A stretch of 64,000 bases of DNA, taken from the NCBI GenBank assembly GCA_020849765.1, contig JADLAY010000034.1:124001-188000 (forward strand), read 5' to 3'. The translations under genes were made by a program, and so were the position numbers. Each line of letters opens with the position of its first letter. Positions within the stretch are counted from its first letter, which is position 1. Below the pieces are notes generated by a model that worked only from the letters and a program-made list of their open reading frames with translations, was not told the DNA's origin and did no database searches. The DNA is from Anaerolineae bacterium (GTDB lineage: Bacteria; Chloroflexota; Anaerolineae; Aggregatilineales; Phototrophicaceae). Shown piece after piece: positions 44,461 through 53,709 of the stretch.

Positions 44461-45646
44461 CGTGTTGGATCGTCTCCAGAATAGTGCGCGCGCGCGCTTC
44501 CCAGGTGTAGCGCTCGAAGGCAAGTGCTTGCGCCTGAGTGCCCATGTGCTGGCGCAAGGCTGGGTCGTCGCGCAGCCGCTTGAGCGCCGCGGCCAGGGCG
44601 TCGACATCGCCGGGCGGGAAGAAGAGCGCTGTTTCACCCTCCTCGACGATCTCGCGCGTGCTCGGCAAGTCTGAAGCAACGATGGCGCGGCCAACGGCCA
44701 TATACTCGAACAGCTTGAGCGGCGACGCGTAATAGGCGAAGTGAGTCGTCCATGGCAAGGCGAGGATGCAGATGTCGAACGCCGCCAGGTAGCGTGGCAC
44801 CCGATCCGGCGGCACCTGCCCGGCATAAAGAAAGCGCGCATCATCTTGCCCCAGGGCCAGCCACTGCTGCCGCAGGGCCTCGGCCATGTCGTCCGGGCCG
44901 CCGACCAACGCTATCGATGAACCATCGACCTGTGCCAGCGCTTCCACCAGCAGTCCGACGCCCTTATCCTGCGCCATCGTCTGCAAGCGCCCGACGTAGC
45001 CAACGACATAAGCGTCTTCGAGCCAACCGAGGGCACGGCGCGCTTCGGCCTGGGAGGGCAGCTTGTCGAAGCGCTGGCCGCGAATGCCGTCCGGGGCGAC
45101 GTGCGTGCGCGCCGGATTCGCGCCCAGCGAGCGCAGATCGTCACACAGCTTCTGCGTGACGGCGAACACCTGCCCGACACGTCGCACCGTCTGCCGCTGT
45201 ATCCAGCGCCCGACGACGCCGTGGGCGGCACTGTGCGCCTCGTACGCCAGCGTGTGACGCGGCTTGATCAGCGAGACCGCCAGCAGAGTCAGTGCGTCAC
45301 GGCTGAAATAAACGTCTGCGCGCACGCCCAACAGCGCGACCAGGGTGGACAGGACGAACGTGATCGATTGAAGCGCGAACAAGACGCGAGCGAGCAACCC
45401 ACCTTGAGCGACCGGCAGCCAGAGCAGATCGAGACAAAGCAACCGGCGCAGGGCGAAGTTGGGCTTGACGCCATAATGCGCATAGACGTCGCCGATGGCG
45501 CGCATCTCCGGCGTGTTGACGCGCCGCGCCACCCAGAGGTCGACATCCGCGCCGACGTCGGCGAATGCCTCGCAGTTCTGCACGATTTGCAGCCCGTGAG
45601 CTTTTTCGGTCGGCAGGCGGATGTTCGCCAGGTAGATCAGTTTCAC
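44450..45646 (-). CDS. Glycosyltransferase, GT4-like (GT-B fold)
   Basis: A 398-residue predicted retaining sugar transferase. It opens with a Rossmann strand and donor-cleft loop (IYLANIRLPTEKAHGLQIVQNCEAFA) typical of GT4, and its C-terminal half has VGYVGRLQTMAQDKGVGLLV and the EYMAVGRAIVASDLPSTREIVEEGETALF nucleotide-sugar binding block with an E-x7-E pattern. GTG 45646 overlaps the previous stop by four bases. Third in a run of three transferases, probably for surface polysaccharide or glycolipid. Confidence 0.9.
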   Translation of the reverse strand: MKLIYLANIRLPTEKAHGLQIVQNCEAFADVGADVDLWVARRVNTPEMRAIGDVYAHYGVKPNFALRRLLCLDLLWLPVAQGGLLARVLFALQSITFVLSTLVALLGVRADVYFSRDALTLLAVSLIKPRHTLAYEAHSAAHGVVGRWIQRQTVRRVGQVFAVTQKLCDDLRSLGANPARTHVAPDGIRGQRFDKLPSQAEARRALGWLEDAYVVGYVGRLQTMAQDKGVGLLVEALAQVDGSSIALVGGPDDMAEALRQQWLALGQDDARFLYAGQVPPDRVPRYLAAFDICILALPWTTHFAYYASPLKLFEYMAVGRAIVASDLPSTREIVEEGETALFFPPGDVDALAAALKRLRDDPALRQHMGTQAQALAFERYTWEARARTILETIQHDED

Positions 45647-46764
45647 GGCTCACCTGTGCGCAGCACGTTGACCAGCCGTGTCATCAACCCGTCCAGGCTG
45701 TGATCCGCGACCACGCGTTCGCGCAGCACAGCGCCCATGACCGCCCGTTCTTCAATGGTCATTTCCAACAGCGCGCGCAGACGCCCGACCAGCCCGATGA
45801 CGCTGTCCGGCGAATCGAGATAGAGGTAGTTCTGATACTGTCCCAGGAGCGGATCGAAGGCGTGGCTGCTGACGATGGTCGGCAAGCCCATCGCCATGCT
45901 TTCCAGCGCGGCTTTGTCGAACAACCCCGGCGGGCTGAGGTTGACGGCCAGAATCGCTTTACGATAGTACTCGCGGACGACGGACGCAGGCTGCGGCCCC
46001 AGGAAGGCCACGCGCCCGCCCAGATCCAGCCCGTGGGCGAGACCGCGCAGTTTGTGCTCGTATTGGCCATCCGCGCCGTCCGGCGTGCCGCCGACGAAGA
46101 CCGCGCGCGCATCACTCAGCTTTTCGATGGCCTGCACGAGCGTCTCCTGATGTTTGATCGGCATCAGGCGCGCCACCTGGACGATGTAGCCGCCGTTGGC
46201 GAGGATCAATTGCTGTGTCCTGGTCAGCTTCTCCCGGCTATCCTCGGCCTCGACGGCAGTGGTCACCTCCGAGCGCGGATGAAAGTAGTCGGTGTCGATG
46301 CCATGGCCGAGCACGCGCAGCTTCGGCGTCTGGATCGGGAATGTATCCGGCGCCGCCGTCACCACGCGATCGCTGACCTGTGTCGCCAGTTCGAGCAGGC
46401 GCGTGGCCTGCCGGTGCGTGTACCAGAGCGTCAGCGGGATGCTGCGCAGCTTGAGCAGCGGCGCGCCCATCACAGCGAACAGCTCGATCATGTGTGCAAA
46501 GGCGGCCTCGTAACGCCGTGACGACACCAGCCCTCCCAGGATGCGGTAGAACTCGGCGGCCCGGCGTGCCTCGCTGTAGCCCTGCTCCTTGCCGACCGAA
46601 TGCACCTGGACGTTGTCGGCGACGGCCAGCCGCCCCGCGCGCATGGTGATCACGTCAATCGACGTGAAATGCAGCGCCAGCCGGTTGATCCAGTGGGTCG
46701 TGAAGGCCAGCACCGGATCATCGGCGTCGGTCGCCAGGTTAAACAGCAGCAGGTTCCCGGTCAT
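45643..46764 (-). CDS. Glycosyltransferase, GT4-like (GT-B fold)
   Basis: A 373-residue transferase with the GT-B layout. Visible parts are the N-domain (FNLATDADDPVLAFTTHWINRLA), a switch LRVLGHGIDTDYF, YIVQVARLMPIKHQETLVQA for the donor domain, and FDKAALESMAMGLPTIVSSH carrying the E-x7-E-like donor motif. It overlaps the gene on either side (26 and 4 bases). Sugar and acceptor unknown. Confidence 0.88.
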   Translation of the reverse strand: MTGNLLLFNLATDADDPVLAFTTHWINRLALHFTSIDVITMRAGRLAVADNVQVHSVGKEQGYSEARRAAEFYRILGGLVSSRRYEAAFAHMIELFAVMGAPLLKLRSIPLTLWYTHRQATRLLELATQVSDRVVTAAPDTFPIQTPKLRVLGHGIDTDYFHPRSEVTTAVEAEDSREKLTRTQQLILANGGYIVQVARLMPIKHQETLVQAIEKLSDARAVFVGGTPDGADGQYEHKLRGLAHGLDLGGRVAFLGPQPASVVREYYRKAILAVNLSPPGLFDKAALESMAMGLPTIVSSHAFDPLLGQYQNYLYLDSPDSVIGLVGRLRALLEMTIEERAVMGAVLRERVVADHSLDGLMTRLVNVLRTGEP

Positions 46765-47941
46765 GACGCGCCGCCTTCAGAGCTTGATCCAGTAAGCGCC
46801 GGTAGCCCTCGACGTAGGCCTCCGGCGAGAAATAGGTCTCGGCAAACGTCCGTGCGCGCTCGCCCATCAGCTCGATCTCGGGATCGTTCAGGGTGTCCGC
46901 CAGCCGCGCGGCCAGGGCGTCGGCATCGCCGGGCGGCGTCAGGTAGCCATTGACACCATCCTGCACGACATCCGGGATGCCATCCACGGCGCTGCCGATG
47001 GCGGGTGTCCCGCACAGCATCGCCTCGACCAGGACACGACCCAGGCCTTCAGAAAACGAGGGCAAGACGAGGACGCGCGCGCGTCCCATGTAGCTTGCGA
47101 GTTCGCGCTGCGACACGGCACCGACAAAGGTGACCCGCGCGCCCAGCCCCAACTGCTCGACCTGATCGCGAAGCTGCTGCGCATACGTCTCGTTCGCCTG
47201 GGCATCGCCGACCAGAACCAGCGTCGCCGCCGGGAATTGGGGCGCGATCTGCGCGAAGGCTTCGATGAGGATGTGTACGCCCTTGCGCGGGATCAAGACG
47301 CCCGCGTAGACGATCGCCTGCGCCTCTGTGAGCGGGATGGCGCGCGGCGTCTCACGAAAAACGCTGCTGTCCGTCCAGGCCATGAATTGATGCATCGGTG
47401 TATCGGGAGCGTAGCTTTCAAGCTGGCGCCGGGTCATGCCGGAGACTGAGCGCAGCCGGTCGGCGTGCCGCAGGGCAAACCGTGCGCACCACTTGAGCAG
47501 CGCACGGTAGATCCCGGCGGCGGACATCGCACGCTGTTGAAAGATCGAAATGCTGAAATCGCCGTGGCTTTCGACGATCAGCGCGATGCGCTTGCCGAAG
47601 AGCCGGGCCACGAGCTTGACGAACGCCCCAATCGCGCCGTCAATTGGGCTTTGAGAGATGATGACTTCGACGTTGTGGCGCAGCACGAGCCAGAACAGCA
47701 CCATCGGCGCGAGCGCGAACAGCTCGACGTAACGGAGCGGTGCCGCGGACAGCTCAGGCAGCAGATAGAAACGGGCAGCCTGCACAAAATGACGAAAACG
47801 CAGATCAGTCGCGAACCCGATCACATGCATGCTGACCTGAAGCTGCGCCAGCGCCGCCCATTTCTTCGCCTGCGTCTCGTCGAGCGGTTGGGTGTAACGG
47901 CCACTCCCCAACCAGCACACGGAGACTTCCTGAGTTGACAT
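46739..47941 (-). CDS. Glycosyltransferase, GT4-like (GT-B fold)
   Basis: A 400-residue transferase, first gene of the cluster. N-terminal part includes a hydrophobic segment (YVELFALAPMVLFWLVLRHN) that may place it at the membrane. C-terminal motifs are AQAIVYAGVLIPRKGVHILIEAFAQI-like donor entry (within 205-235), VLVLPSFSEGLGRVLVEAML and GTPAIGSAVDGIPDVVQDG, the standard E-x7-E region of GT4. AAGGTG precedes ATG 47941. Confidence 0.9.
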   Translation of the reverse strand: MSTQEVSVCWLGSGRYTQPLDETQAKKWAALAQLQVSMHVIGFATDLRFRHFVQAARFYLLPELSAAPLRYVELFALAPMVLFWLVLRHNVEVIISQSPIDGAIGAFVKLVARLFGKRIALIVESHGDFSISIFQQRAMSAAGIYRALLKWCARFALRHADRLRSVSGMTRRQLESYAPDTPMHQFMAWTDSSVFRETPRAIPLTEAQAIVYAGVLIPRKGVHILIEAFAQIAPQFPAATLVLVGDAQANETYAQQLRDQVEQLGLGARVTFVGAVSQRELASYMGRARVLVLPSFSEGLGRVLVEAMLCGTPAIGSAVDGIPDVVQDGVNGYLTPPGDADALAARLADTLNDPEIELMGERARTFAETYFSPEAYVEGYRRLLDQALKAARHDREPAAV

Positions 47942-47970
47942 AGCGCCATCACCTTGCGTTACTGGCTGTC

Positions 47971-47999
47971 AGGTTATCAGACCGCGTGCCAAATCTCAA
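47971..47999 (-). promoter_or_regulatory. Candidate promoter of the glycosyltransferase cluster
   Basis: On the minus strand TTGAGA (47994-47999), 17-base spacer, TAACCT (47971-47976), about 30 bases before ATG 47941. Confidence 0.4.
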
Positions 48000-48014
48000 C
48001 AATTGCCCAGGAAG

Positions 48015-48467
48015 CTAGAGCGCGCCCGCCTGATGACGCCTGGCGTAGCTCTGCACCATACTGAGGATACCCATCAGGCCCGCACCCTTGCCCATCGAAA
48101 TCTCTCTGCCGAACAGATCGAAGACCAATTCGCTGGGGACTCCGAGCGCACGCTCCGCCGGTTGTCCGTTCAGGGCTTCCCCGAGGACGACCGACATCGC
48201 CATCGCCGACAATCCCTGCGGGTTGAGCACGTCGAAGTAATAGCGCAGCGTGCCATCGGCCTGCGGCTGGGCCCAGACGAACGCCTCGGATTCGCAGGCG
48301 GGAACGCGGTGCGCCTCGTCATACGGCTTGGTGGCGATATCCGGCGTGACCTTCACTTCGCTGAACCGGTCGGCGATCTCGATCAGCATTTCGGCGCGTT
48401 CCTGACGATCCGTGATCGAGGCGAGCTCCTCGACCGTCTCTGCAATCTCTGGCGGATACTGACTCAT
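48015..48467 (-). CDS. sufE: SufE-family sulfur acceptor protein
   Basis: A 150-residue protein; ATG 48467 with AGGGAA upstream is favoured over 48485. SufE accepts persulfide from the cysteine desulfurase SufS for Fe-S cluster building. The family core is present: LASITDRQERAEMLIEIADRF and HRVPACESEAFVWAQ, with the active Cys in VPAC(E)S, and GLSAMAMSVVLGEALNG after it. It lacks neighbours from the suf operon, but lies downstream of a rhodanese-type sulfurtransferase, past a terminator. Confidence 0.88.
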   Translation of the reverse strand: MSQYPPEIAETVEELASITDRQERAEMLIEIADRFSEVKVTPDIATKPYDEAHRVPACESEAFVWAQPQADGTLRYYFDVLNPQGLSAMAMSVVLGEALNGQPAERALGVPSELVFDLFGREISMGKGAGLMGILSMVQSYARRHQAGAL

Positions 48468-48504
48468 CACGAATTCCCTATCCATTCCCTACACACTTAC
48501 GACT

Positions 48505-48529
48505 AAAAGGGGCGCTGATGAGCGCCCCT
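48505..48529 (-). terminator. Intrinsic terminator after the sulfurtransferase gene
   Basis: AGGGGCGCT and AGCGCCCCT form a 9-bp stem around four bases; on the minus strand TTTTAG follows. Confidence 0.82.
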
Positions 48530-48551
48530 GGAAATCACCGATGCGATCCGC

Positions 48552-49418
48552 TCACTTCTCGATCGGCACCCCCACCAGATTACCCCATTCCGTCCAACTA
48601 CCGTCGTAATTGCGGACGTTTTTGTACCCCAGCAGGTACGAGAGCACGAACCACGTGTGGCTGCTGCGCTCGCCAATGCGGCAGTAGACGATCACGTCGT
48701 CCTCGGGGGCAATGCCTTTCTCGCCTTCGTAGATGCCGCGCAGTTCAACCGCCGTCTTGAAGGTGCCGTCGTCAGGATTGATGGCGCGCGCCCAGGGGAC
48801 GTTTTGCGCACCGGGAATGTGGCCACCACGCAGCGCACCTTCCTGCGGATACTCCGGCATGTGCAGCTTCTCGCCGCTGTACTCCGCCGGGCTGCGCACG
48901 TCGATCAGCGGCAGGCCGGCTTCGGCATGATTAAGCACCTGCTTGCGGAAAGCACGGATCGCGTGGTCATCGCGCTCGGATGCCACGTACTGCGTCGGCG
49001 CGTAACTCGGCACTTCACGAGTCAGCTCGCGCCCTTCTTTTTCCCACTTGAGCCGTCCACCGTCCATGATCTTGGTGCTCGCGTGGCCGAACAATTGGAA
49101 GACCCATAGGGCATAGCACGCCCACCAGTTGTTCTTGTCGCCATAGAAGACGATAGTCGTATCGCGTGTTGCGCCGATGCGTGACATCAACGCTTCGAAT
49201 CCGGCCTTATTCAGGTAATCACGACGCAGTTGATCGTTGAGATCGTGCGTCCAATCGACCTGCACAGCGCCCGGAATGTGGCCCGAGGGATACAGGAGTG
49301 GATCTTCGTTCGACTCCACAATGCGCACATTCGGATCGGCAAGATGCTCGGCGACCCAGTCGGTCGTCACCAGCGCCTCGGGATGGATGTAGCCGCGATC
49401 AGCAATACTGGTAGCCAT
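48552..49418 (-). CDS. Two-domain rhodanese sulfurtransferase (thiosulfate/3-mercaptopyruvate)
   Basis: A 288-residue protein with tandem rhodanese domains. The first ([19 protein letters not shown] ... [20 protein letters not shown]) is inactive type; the second has the catalytic loop [19 protein letters not shown] with the persulfide-forming Cys. CRIGERS differs from the CRxGxR(A/S) of rhodanese or CGSGVTA of mercaptopyruvate transferase, and resembles thiosulfate sulfurtransferases (Sse). Domain signals such as [15 protein letters not shown] and [15 protein letters not shown] are typical. ATG 49418 has GGAGG 11 bases upstream. Confidence 0.92.
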   Translation of the reverse strand: MATSIADRGYIHPEALVTTDWVAEHLADPNVRIVESNEDPLLYPSGHIPGAVQVDWTHDLNDQLRRDYLNKAGFEALMSRIGATRDTTIVFYGDKNNWWACYALWVFQLFGHASTKIMDGGRLKWEKEGRELTREVPSYAPTQYVASERDDHAIRAFRKQVLNHAEAGLPLIDVRSPAEYSGEKLHMPEYPQEGALRGGHIPGAQNVPWARAINPDDGTFKTAVELRGIYEGEKGIAPEDDVIVYCRIGERSSHTWFVLSYLLGYKNVRNYDGSWTEWGNLVGVPIEK

Positions 49419-49592
49419 TACAGTTAGCGCCTCCATGAATTATCGCAATTTGGAAATTGCCGCTTGAACGGGATATATGCCGCTTAGCTTACGATAGAGC
49501 TTTCAATGTCTGCTCATGACATTGTGAGTTGCATTCTACAAGAGTGCTCAATGATGTCAAATAACGTCGCTGCATTCGAAGATAAACACAGG

Positions 49593-50021
49593 TTAAGTTT
49601 TCTCAGGCAGCAGCGTGATTTGATTGGGGTCGTTGGGTACCAGATCGAGCGTGGTACTCAGATCCAGCATCCACAGGCTGCAGTGTTCCAGCCGTAGGGT
49701 GACGTGGGTATCATGGGGCACCGTGACCGAAAAAGTGCCGCCCGCAAGGTTGCCGACCAGCTTCCGGCGCCGCGCGACGAAGTAGACGCCGAATTCATCC
49801 TGCTCGGATGCGACGCGCCAGCCGAAACCGAGCTTGAGTTGTGTGGCGACCTCGATCGTCGGCAGCGCCCAGCGAAAGACGCGCACTTCAGCACCTTCGA
49901 CGTGCAGATAGAGCGATGTCACGCCGCGCACGCCGTAGCGGTAGATCTGTTTTTCGCGTACGATTTCAGCAACTGATGACGCAGCGTTGACCACTTGCAG
50001 AAGCTGATTGAGTTGTTGCAT
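49593..50021 (-). CDS. Unknown 142-residue protein
   Basis: A soluble protein with a helical N-terminus (QLNQLLQVVNAASSVAEIVR) and a beta-rich remainder (LYLHVEGAEVRVFRWALPTI, GVYFVARRRKLVGNLAGGTFSV, HVTLRLEHCSLWMLDL). I do not recognise the family. The alternating strands suggest a bacterial beta-sandwich or a shared-scaffold fold such as a YdhG/SpoIIAA-unrelated barrel, but this is a guess. It is divergent from the esterase lipoprotein gene, with only 50 bases between the two starts. Confidence 0.5.
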   Translation of the reverse strand: MQQLNQLLQVVNAASSVAEIVREKQIYRYGVRGVTSLYLHVEGAEVRVFRWALPTIEVATQLKLGFGWRVASEQDEFGVYFVARRRKLVGNLAGGTFSVTVPHDTHVTLRLEHCSLWMLDLSTTLDLVPNDPNQITLLPEKT

Positions 50022-50058
50022 GAGGTTTCTGCCACTGGTTGTCCAAATTCGTGCCGCT

Positions 50059-50064
50059 TATAAT
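50059..50064 (+). promoter_or_regulatory. Consensus -10 box seven bases before the esterase start codon
   Basis: TATAAT ends 7 bases before ATG 50072, so the transcript would start at or next to the start codon (leaderless). No clear -35 box. Confidence 0.45.
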
Positions 50065-50071
50065 ACCGATC

Positions 50072-51073
50072 ATGCAACGTCTCATCCACTCTTTCAAAGT
50101 TCCGGCATTAGCGCTCGTCGCCGCGCTGCTGACGTCGTGTGCCTCACTCGCGGTGATCCCGACGCCGACACCGGTCGTCATCATCGTGACGCCGCAGCCG
50201 ACCGAGACGCCCACGCCCACGCCGACGCGCACCCCAACCCCCACGCGTACACCGACTCCCACGCCGGTCGCGACCGCCACCGCCACTATCGTTCCCTGCC
50301 AGGCAGAAGGTGGCCAGGTGCTTGAGTTCGACGATTTCCGCAGTGAAGTCGCGCGCGAACAGCTTCCCTATCGTGTCTACGTACCGCCGTGCTACCTCGA
50401 AACCGAGAAGCGCTACCCCTACGTGGTGCTGCTGCATGGCCTGGGCGAAAACGAGGCACAGTGGGATGAGCTGGGTATCGATGAGACGCTCGACCAGGGT
50501 ATTCTGCTTGGGGCGCTTCCGCCCATGATCGTCGTCATGCCCGACACGGGCAACATCGGCAACGACAATTCGTTCCCGCCCGATCCGTCGTATGAGACGG
50601 TGCTGTTGGACGAGCTGCTGCCGACCATCGAGCGCGATTTCTGCACGATTGATAATCGCGCTTACCGCGCCATCGGCGGCATCTCACGCGGCGGCTTCTG
50701 GGCCTTCAGCATTGCCCTTCGCCATCCGGATCTGTTTGGCATTGTCGGCGGGCACAGCGCCTTCTTCGACCCGGATAACGCGCCATCCGCCAACAACCCG
50801 CTCGATCTGGCGCTCGACACCGCCTTCCTGACCGAGGCCAACCTGCGCATCTATCTCGACAATGCGGCAGTCGATTACGTCGGCCCGAATCTGGAGTTGT
50901 TCTCCAGCCGCCTGAGCGCGCGCGGCATCCCACACACCTACATCATCAACCCGGTAGGCGACCACGATAACGACTACTGGCGCGCACACGTGAGTGAATA
51001 TCTCGCATTCTACGGCCGGGATTGGCCGCGGGATGCTGGCAGCTTGCCAAGCTGCCTGGATAGCTCTGGTTGA
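50072..51073 (+). CDS. Lipoprotein esterase of the alpha/beta-hydrolase (Fes/EstD-like) family
   Basis: A 333-residue lipoprotein (start ATG 50072; the frame opens at 50039). The lipobox is ALLTSCAS (Cys near 21), followed by a Thr/Pro linker of about 45 residues built from short ACG-CCC repeats, and an esterase domain: YVVLLHGLGENEAQWDEL (oxyanion strand), nucleophile elbow GGISRGGFWAF (Ser), Asp in VGPNL/DHDND region and His in NPVGDHDNDYW. The family hydrolyses ester-linked groups such as feruloyl or enterobactin. Function in the outside layer is likely; the exact substrate is not. Confidence 0.83.
   Translation: MQRLIHSFKVPALALVAALLTSCASLAVIPTPTPVVIIVTPQPTETPTPTPTRTPTPTRTPTPTPVATATATIVPCQAEGGQVLEFDDFRSEVAREQLPYRVYVPPCYLETEKRYPYVVLLHGLGENEAQWDELGIDETLDQGILLGALPPMIVVMPDTGNIGNDNSFPPDPSYETVLLDELLPTIERDFCTIDNRAYRAIGGISRGGFWAFSIALRHPDLFGIVGGHSAFFDPDNAPSANNPLDLALDTAFLTEANLRIYLDNAAVDYVGPNLELFSSRLSARGIPHTYIINPVGDHDNDYWRAHVSEYLAFYGRDWPRDAGSLPSCLDSSG
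50200..50270 (+). repeat. Short Thr-Pro codon repeat in the esterase gene
   Basis: A run of ACG-CC(C/G/T/A) and CGC triplet units encodes (T-P)n/(R-T-P)n. It is a low-complexity linker, prone to length change, not a CRISPR array. Confidence 0.8.
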
Positions 51074-51097
51074 CAAGACAAACGGACGACGCGAACA

Positions 51098-51841
51098 ATG
51101 CCAACGCCTTTCACGCATCTGGCCGTCGCACAGCGCTTGCTCGACGACCCGGAAGTCTCGAACTCCGCACGAGCGTTCCTGCTCCACCAACGACCGGCAT
51201 TCTTGCTCGGCAACATCGCTGCTGATGCCCGCATCTCAGACGGCGTGACGCGCGAAAGCACGCACTTCTTCGCCTACGACCGCCCGATCGAGACGCATCC
51301 CTGGCGCGTCATGTTCGCACAGCACCCCGCGCTTGAGCACGTATCAAGCGAGGCGCAGCAGGCGTTCCTGGCCGGGTACGTCGCGCATCTTTCGATGGAC
51401 GAAATCTGGTCGCTGGAAATGGTGCGCCCTTACTTCGCCGACGGCACCTGGGCCAACCGCCGCCAGCGCTTTCTGATGCTGCACGTCATTCTGATCTATA
51501 TGGATGAGCGCGACTACGATCTGCTGTCCAGTTGGCAGCAGAGCACGTTGTGTGCAGCACAGCCGCAGCATTGGACACCCTTCCTCAGTGATTCGGCCCT
51601 GGAAGACTGGCGCGATTTCATTGGCGGCCAGATGCCGCCCGCCGGCGACAGCCAGACGCTCCAGGTGTTAGGCGAGCGCCTCAATATGGAACCGGCCGAA
51701 CTACGCGTTATCCTGGACGACGACCAACGGATGCGAGACGATCTGTGGTCAAACGTGCCCCGGACGCTGCTGACTGAGGTCGAAACGCACATGTACGACC
51801 ACGCGCGCGCGCAGATGATGATCTACCTGGATGGCCGTTAG
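51098..51841 (+). CDS. Zinc-dependent phospholipase C-like family protein
   Basis: A 247-residue helical protein. The metal-binding plan of the S1/zinc phospholipase C fold is suggested by FTHLAVAQRLL (His near the N-terminus), NIAADARISDGVTRESTHFF (Asp/His) and FLAGYVAHLSMDEIWSL (His-x3-Asp), which match the conserved His/Asp ligands of PF00882-like proteins. There is no signal peptide, so it probably acts in the cytoplasm, unlike secreted phospholipases. Ribosome site weak. It ends in a 4-base overlap with the convergent osmC-like gene. Confidence 0.6.
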   Translation: MPTPFTHLAVAQRLLDDPEVSNSARAFLLHQRPAFLLGNIAADARISDGVTRESTHFFAYDRPIETHPWRVMFAQHPALEHVSSEAQQAFLAGYVAHLSMDEIWSLEMVRPYFADGTWANRRQRFLMLHVILIYMDERDYDLLSSWQQSTLCAAQPQHWTPFLSDSALEDWRDFIGGQMPPAGDSQTLQVLGERLNMEPAELRVILDDDQRMRDDLWSNVPRTLLTEVETHMYDHARAQMMIYLDGR

Positions 51842-52356
51842 CCGGGGTGACGGCGCACCGGCGCAGGCTGGCGCAGGGTATTGAGAACCGGGCAGGTCGC
51901 TTCCACCGCTTCGTGCATCCGCTCGACATCTTCCGGCGACGCCTCGCTGCTGACATGCGCCACGTAGGAGATATCCTCGATCATTGAGATGCCGTCGTAA
52001 GGCAGACCGACGACCGGCCCCATGTCGATCGAGCCGCTGACTTCCACTTCCACCTCATCGAAGGGGATGTTCATCAGGCACGACTGAATCACATAGGTGT
52101 GGACGAGGCAGCTTGCCAGAGCGCCGAGCAGCATTTCCGGCGCGGTCGGCCCCAGGCCATTCCCCGCCATGCCGGGTGCCGAGTCGCTGACCATCGAGTG
52201 CTCGCCCATGCGCGTCGGGCGCGCGCCGGTGTTCCCGGCCAGCTTTGAACTGGCGCTCAAGCGCACGACTCCGGTCTCAGGCGCGGACATCCAATCAGCG
52301 CGGCGCTGCGCCAGGACCCGATTCTTGCGTTCCATGTAGTGATCGATTGCTGTCAT
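51838..52356 (-). CDS. OsmC-family peroxide or thiol-stress protein
   Basis: A 172-residue OsmC/Ohr-type protein. The two cysteines of the family are in place: LGALASCLVHTYV and EATCPVLNTLRQ, and the N-domain DSAPGMAGNGLGPTAPEMLL precedes them. It reduces organic hydroperoxides using the Cys pair, or acts on small thiols in some subgroups. Lengthy N-terminal extension (about 30 residues) is slightly unusual. It ends in a TTAG overlap with the previous gene. Confidence 0.88.
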   Translation of the reverse strand: MTAIDHYMERKNRVLAQRRADWMSAPETGVVRLSASSKLAGNTGARPTRMGEHSMVSDSAPGMAGNGLGPTAPEMLLGALASCLVHTYVIQSCLMNIPFDEVEVEVSGSIDMGPVVGLPYDGISMIEDISYVAHVSSEASPEDVERMHEAVEATCPVLNTLRQPAPVRRHPG

Positions 52357-52426
52357 CGTGGTCTCCCTTGGTAGATATGAGGGTCATTCTACCGAGTCAC
52401 GCCGGACATCGACCACGAAGTGACGT

Positions 52427-53581
52427 CTAGAATCTCCCCGTCATCGCGTCGACGTAGCCTGTCAATTCCGCGTAGCCGTAGCCGCTCACGTCGCCGCTGA
52501 TGCGCACACTGCCCTCCCAATAAGCGATGTCGCCGCCATGCAGCTCCTGATCGAGAATCTGCGGTGTAAGCGTCAGGCTGAACGGTGCGCTGCTCGCCGG
52601 ATTGACCTGGATCGTCCAGCCCGAAGGATAGACCGCGCCGGTATGTGGGCTTGTCCAGCTATCCGTCGACACGATCGTGAAGGCACCGGCATCCAGGTAC
52701 TCGGTCGAGCCGTCCGCATTGATAAGCAGGCCGCCGAAATACGGATCGCGCTCGCCATCGACCAGCCGGATCTGCCCGACCATCAGCTCGCGATCGTCGT
52801 CGAACTGCAAGCCGAACCAATCCCAGCCGAGTGCGTCGTCGCCGAGCGCGCTGGTGCTGAACTCGTGATCTTTCCAGGTGGAGCCGCTGACCGTGAAGGT
52901 CTGGTCGCCGATGCGGATGCTGCCCTCGGTCGCCAGGCGGCTGAGGCTGTAGTAGTAGCTGGCGTTGCCCGGCGAGTCGCTCTTCTGGCTCAGGCCGTCC
53001 TCGCCCTGAAGCGCGACCGGCTTCACCTGTTCCAGCGTCAGGTCGACGCCGTAGTCATCCGCGTCCGCCGTGATCTGCGTTTGCGTCCCCTCGGGATCAA
53101 GCGCAGTCACCGCCCAATCCTCCAGCCAGACGTGATACTCAGGATCGGCGCTCGCCCCGGCCAGACCAGCGCCCCCACGGCTGAAGCGTTCTTCGTGGAA
53201 GAACTGATCGCCCTCGACATCGCTGACGGTGAAATGCGCCATGTAAAGCTGGTCCGTGCGCCATTCGGAGTCGCCCACCGCTTCGCCCGGCTCAATCCCA
53301 CGGCGGAAAATGGTGAACTGGAAACCGAAGCGCCGACCGTCGTCCGTCGCCACGTTGCCGGTGTAGTACCACCACTCCGTCTGGTAATCGAGATGCGGGC
53401 CAAAGTCGCGCGGGAACTGCCAGTCACGCGGGCTGATGGCACGTGCAAATCCGCTCGTGTCCGTGTCGCCGATCAGGACTGTGTTCGCGCGCACCTCGTC
53501 ATCGCTGCTCGCGTCGATCAGGCTGATGCCAAACAGGATGATCGAAACCGTGATGGCCGCCAGGACGATATAACGCCACAT
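52427..53581 (-). CDS. AttH/CrtC-like lipocalin-fold protein (secreted or anchored)
   Basis: A 384-residue protein; ATG 53581 follows GGAAAGAAG. A signal anchor (MWRYIVLAAITVSIILFGISL) is followed by two lipocalin-like beta domains with family elements: QFPRDFGPHLDYQTEWWYYTG, FGFQFTIFRRG, VEGDQFFHEERFSRGG, WLEDWAVTALD, SGSTWKDHEFST and GWDWFGLQFDDDRELM. Members include CrtC hydroxyneurosporene synthase and secreted hydrolase-like proteins; its carotenoid role is uncertain. The much longer frame extending to 54043 is antisense to the next gene. Confidence 0.85.
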   Translation of the reverse strand: MWRYIVLAAITVSIILFGISLIDASSDDEVRANTVLIGDTDTSGFARAISPRDWQFPRDFGPHLDYQTEWWYYTGNVATDDGRRFGFQFTIFRRGIEPGEAVGDSEWRTDQLYMAHFTVSDVEGDQFFHEERFSRGGAGLAGASADPEYHVWLEDWAVTALDPEGTQTQITADADDYGVDLTLEQVKPVALQGEDGLSQKSDSPGNASYYYSLSRLATEGSIRIGDQTFTVSGSTWKDHEFSTSALGDDALGWDWFGLQFDDDRELMVGQIRLVDGERDPYFGGLLINADGSTEYLDAGAFTIVSTDSWTSPHTGAVYPSGWTIQVNPASSAPFSLTLTPQILDQELHGGDIAYWEGSVRISGDVSGYGYAELTGYVDAMTGRF

Positions 53582-53682
53582 AGAGTCTTCTTTCCAACCG
53601 TTCAAACCATCGTCAATATAGCAGCGGGGCATAAGACGCATGTGAGAAAGCCACCCATTCAGGTTATGCTGGAAGCGAATCA

Positions 53683-53709
53683 TTGCACTGCGCTCATAAA
53701 GGTTATAAT
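53683..53709 (+). promoter_or_regulatory. Candidate promoter for the helicase-associated gene
   Basis: TTGCAC at 53683-53688 and consensus TATAAT at 53704-53709, but the spacer is only 15 bases. Confidence 0.4.

Noticed and set aside
50200..50270. Repeats resembling a CRISPR array or tandem repeat locus
   Set aside because: They are in-frame codon repeats (ACG-CCN) encoding the Thr-Pro linker of a lipoprotein, with no spacers or constant repeat unit.
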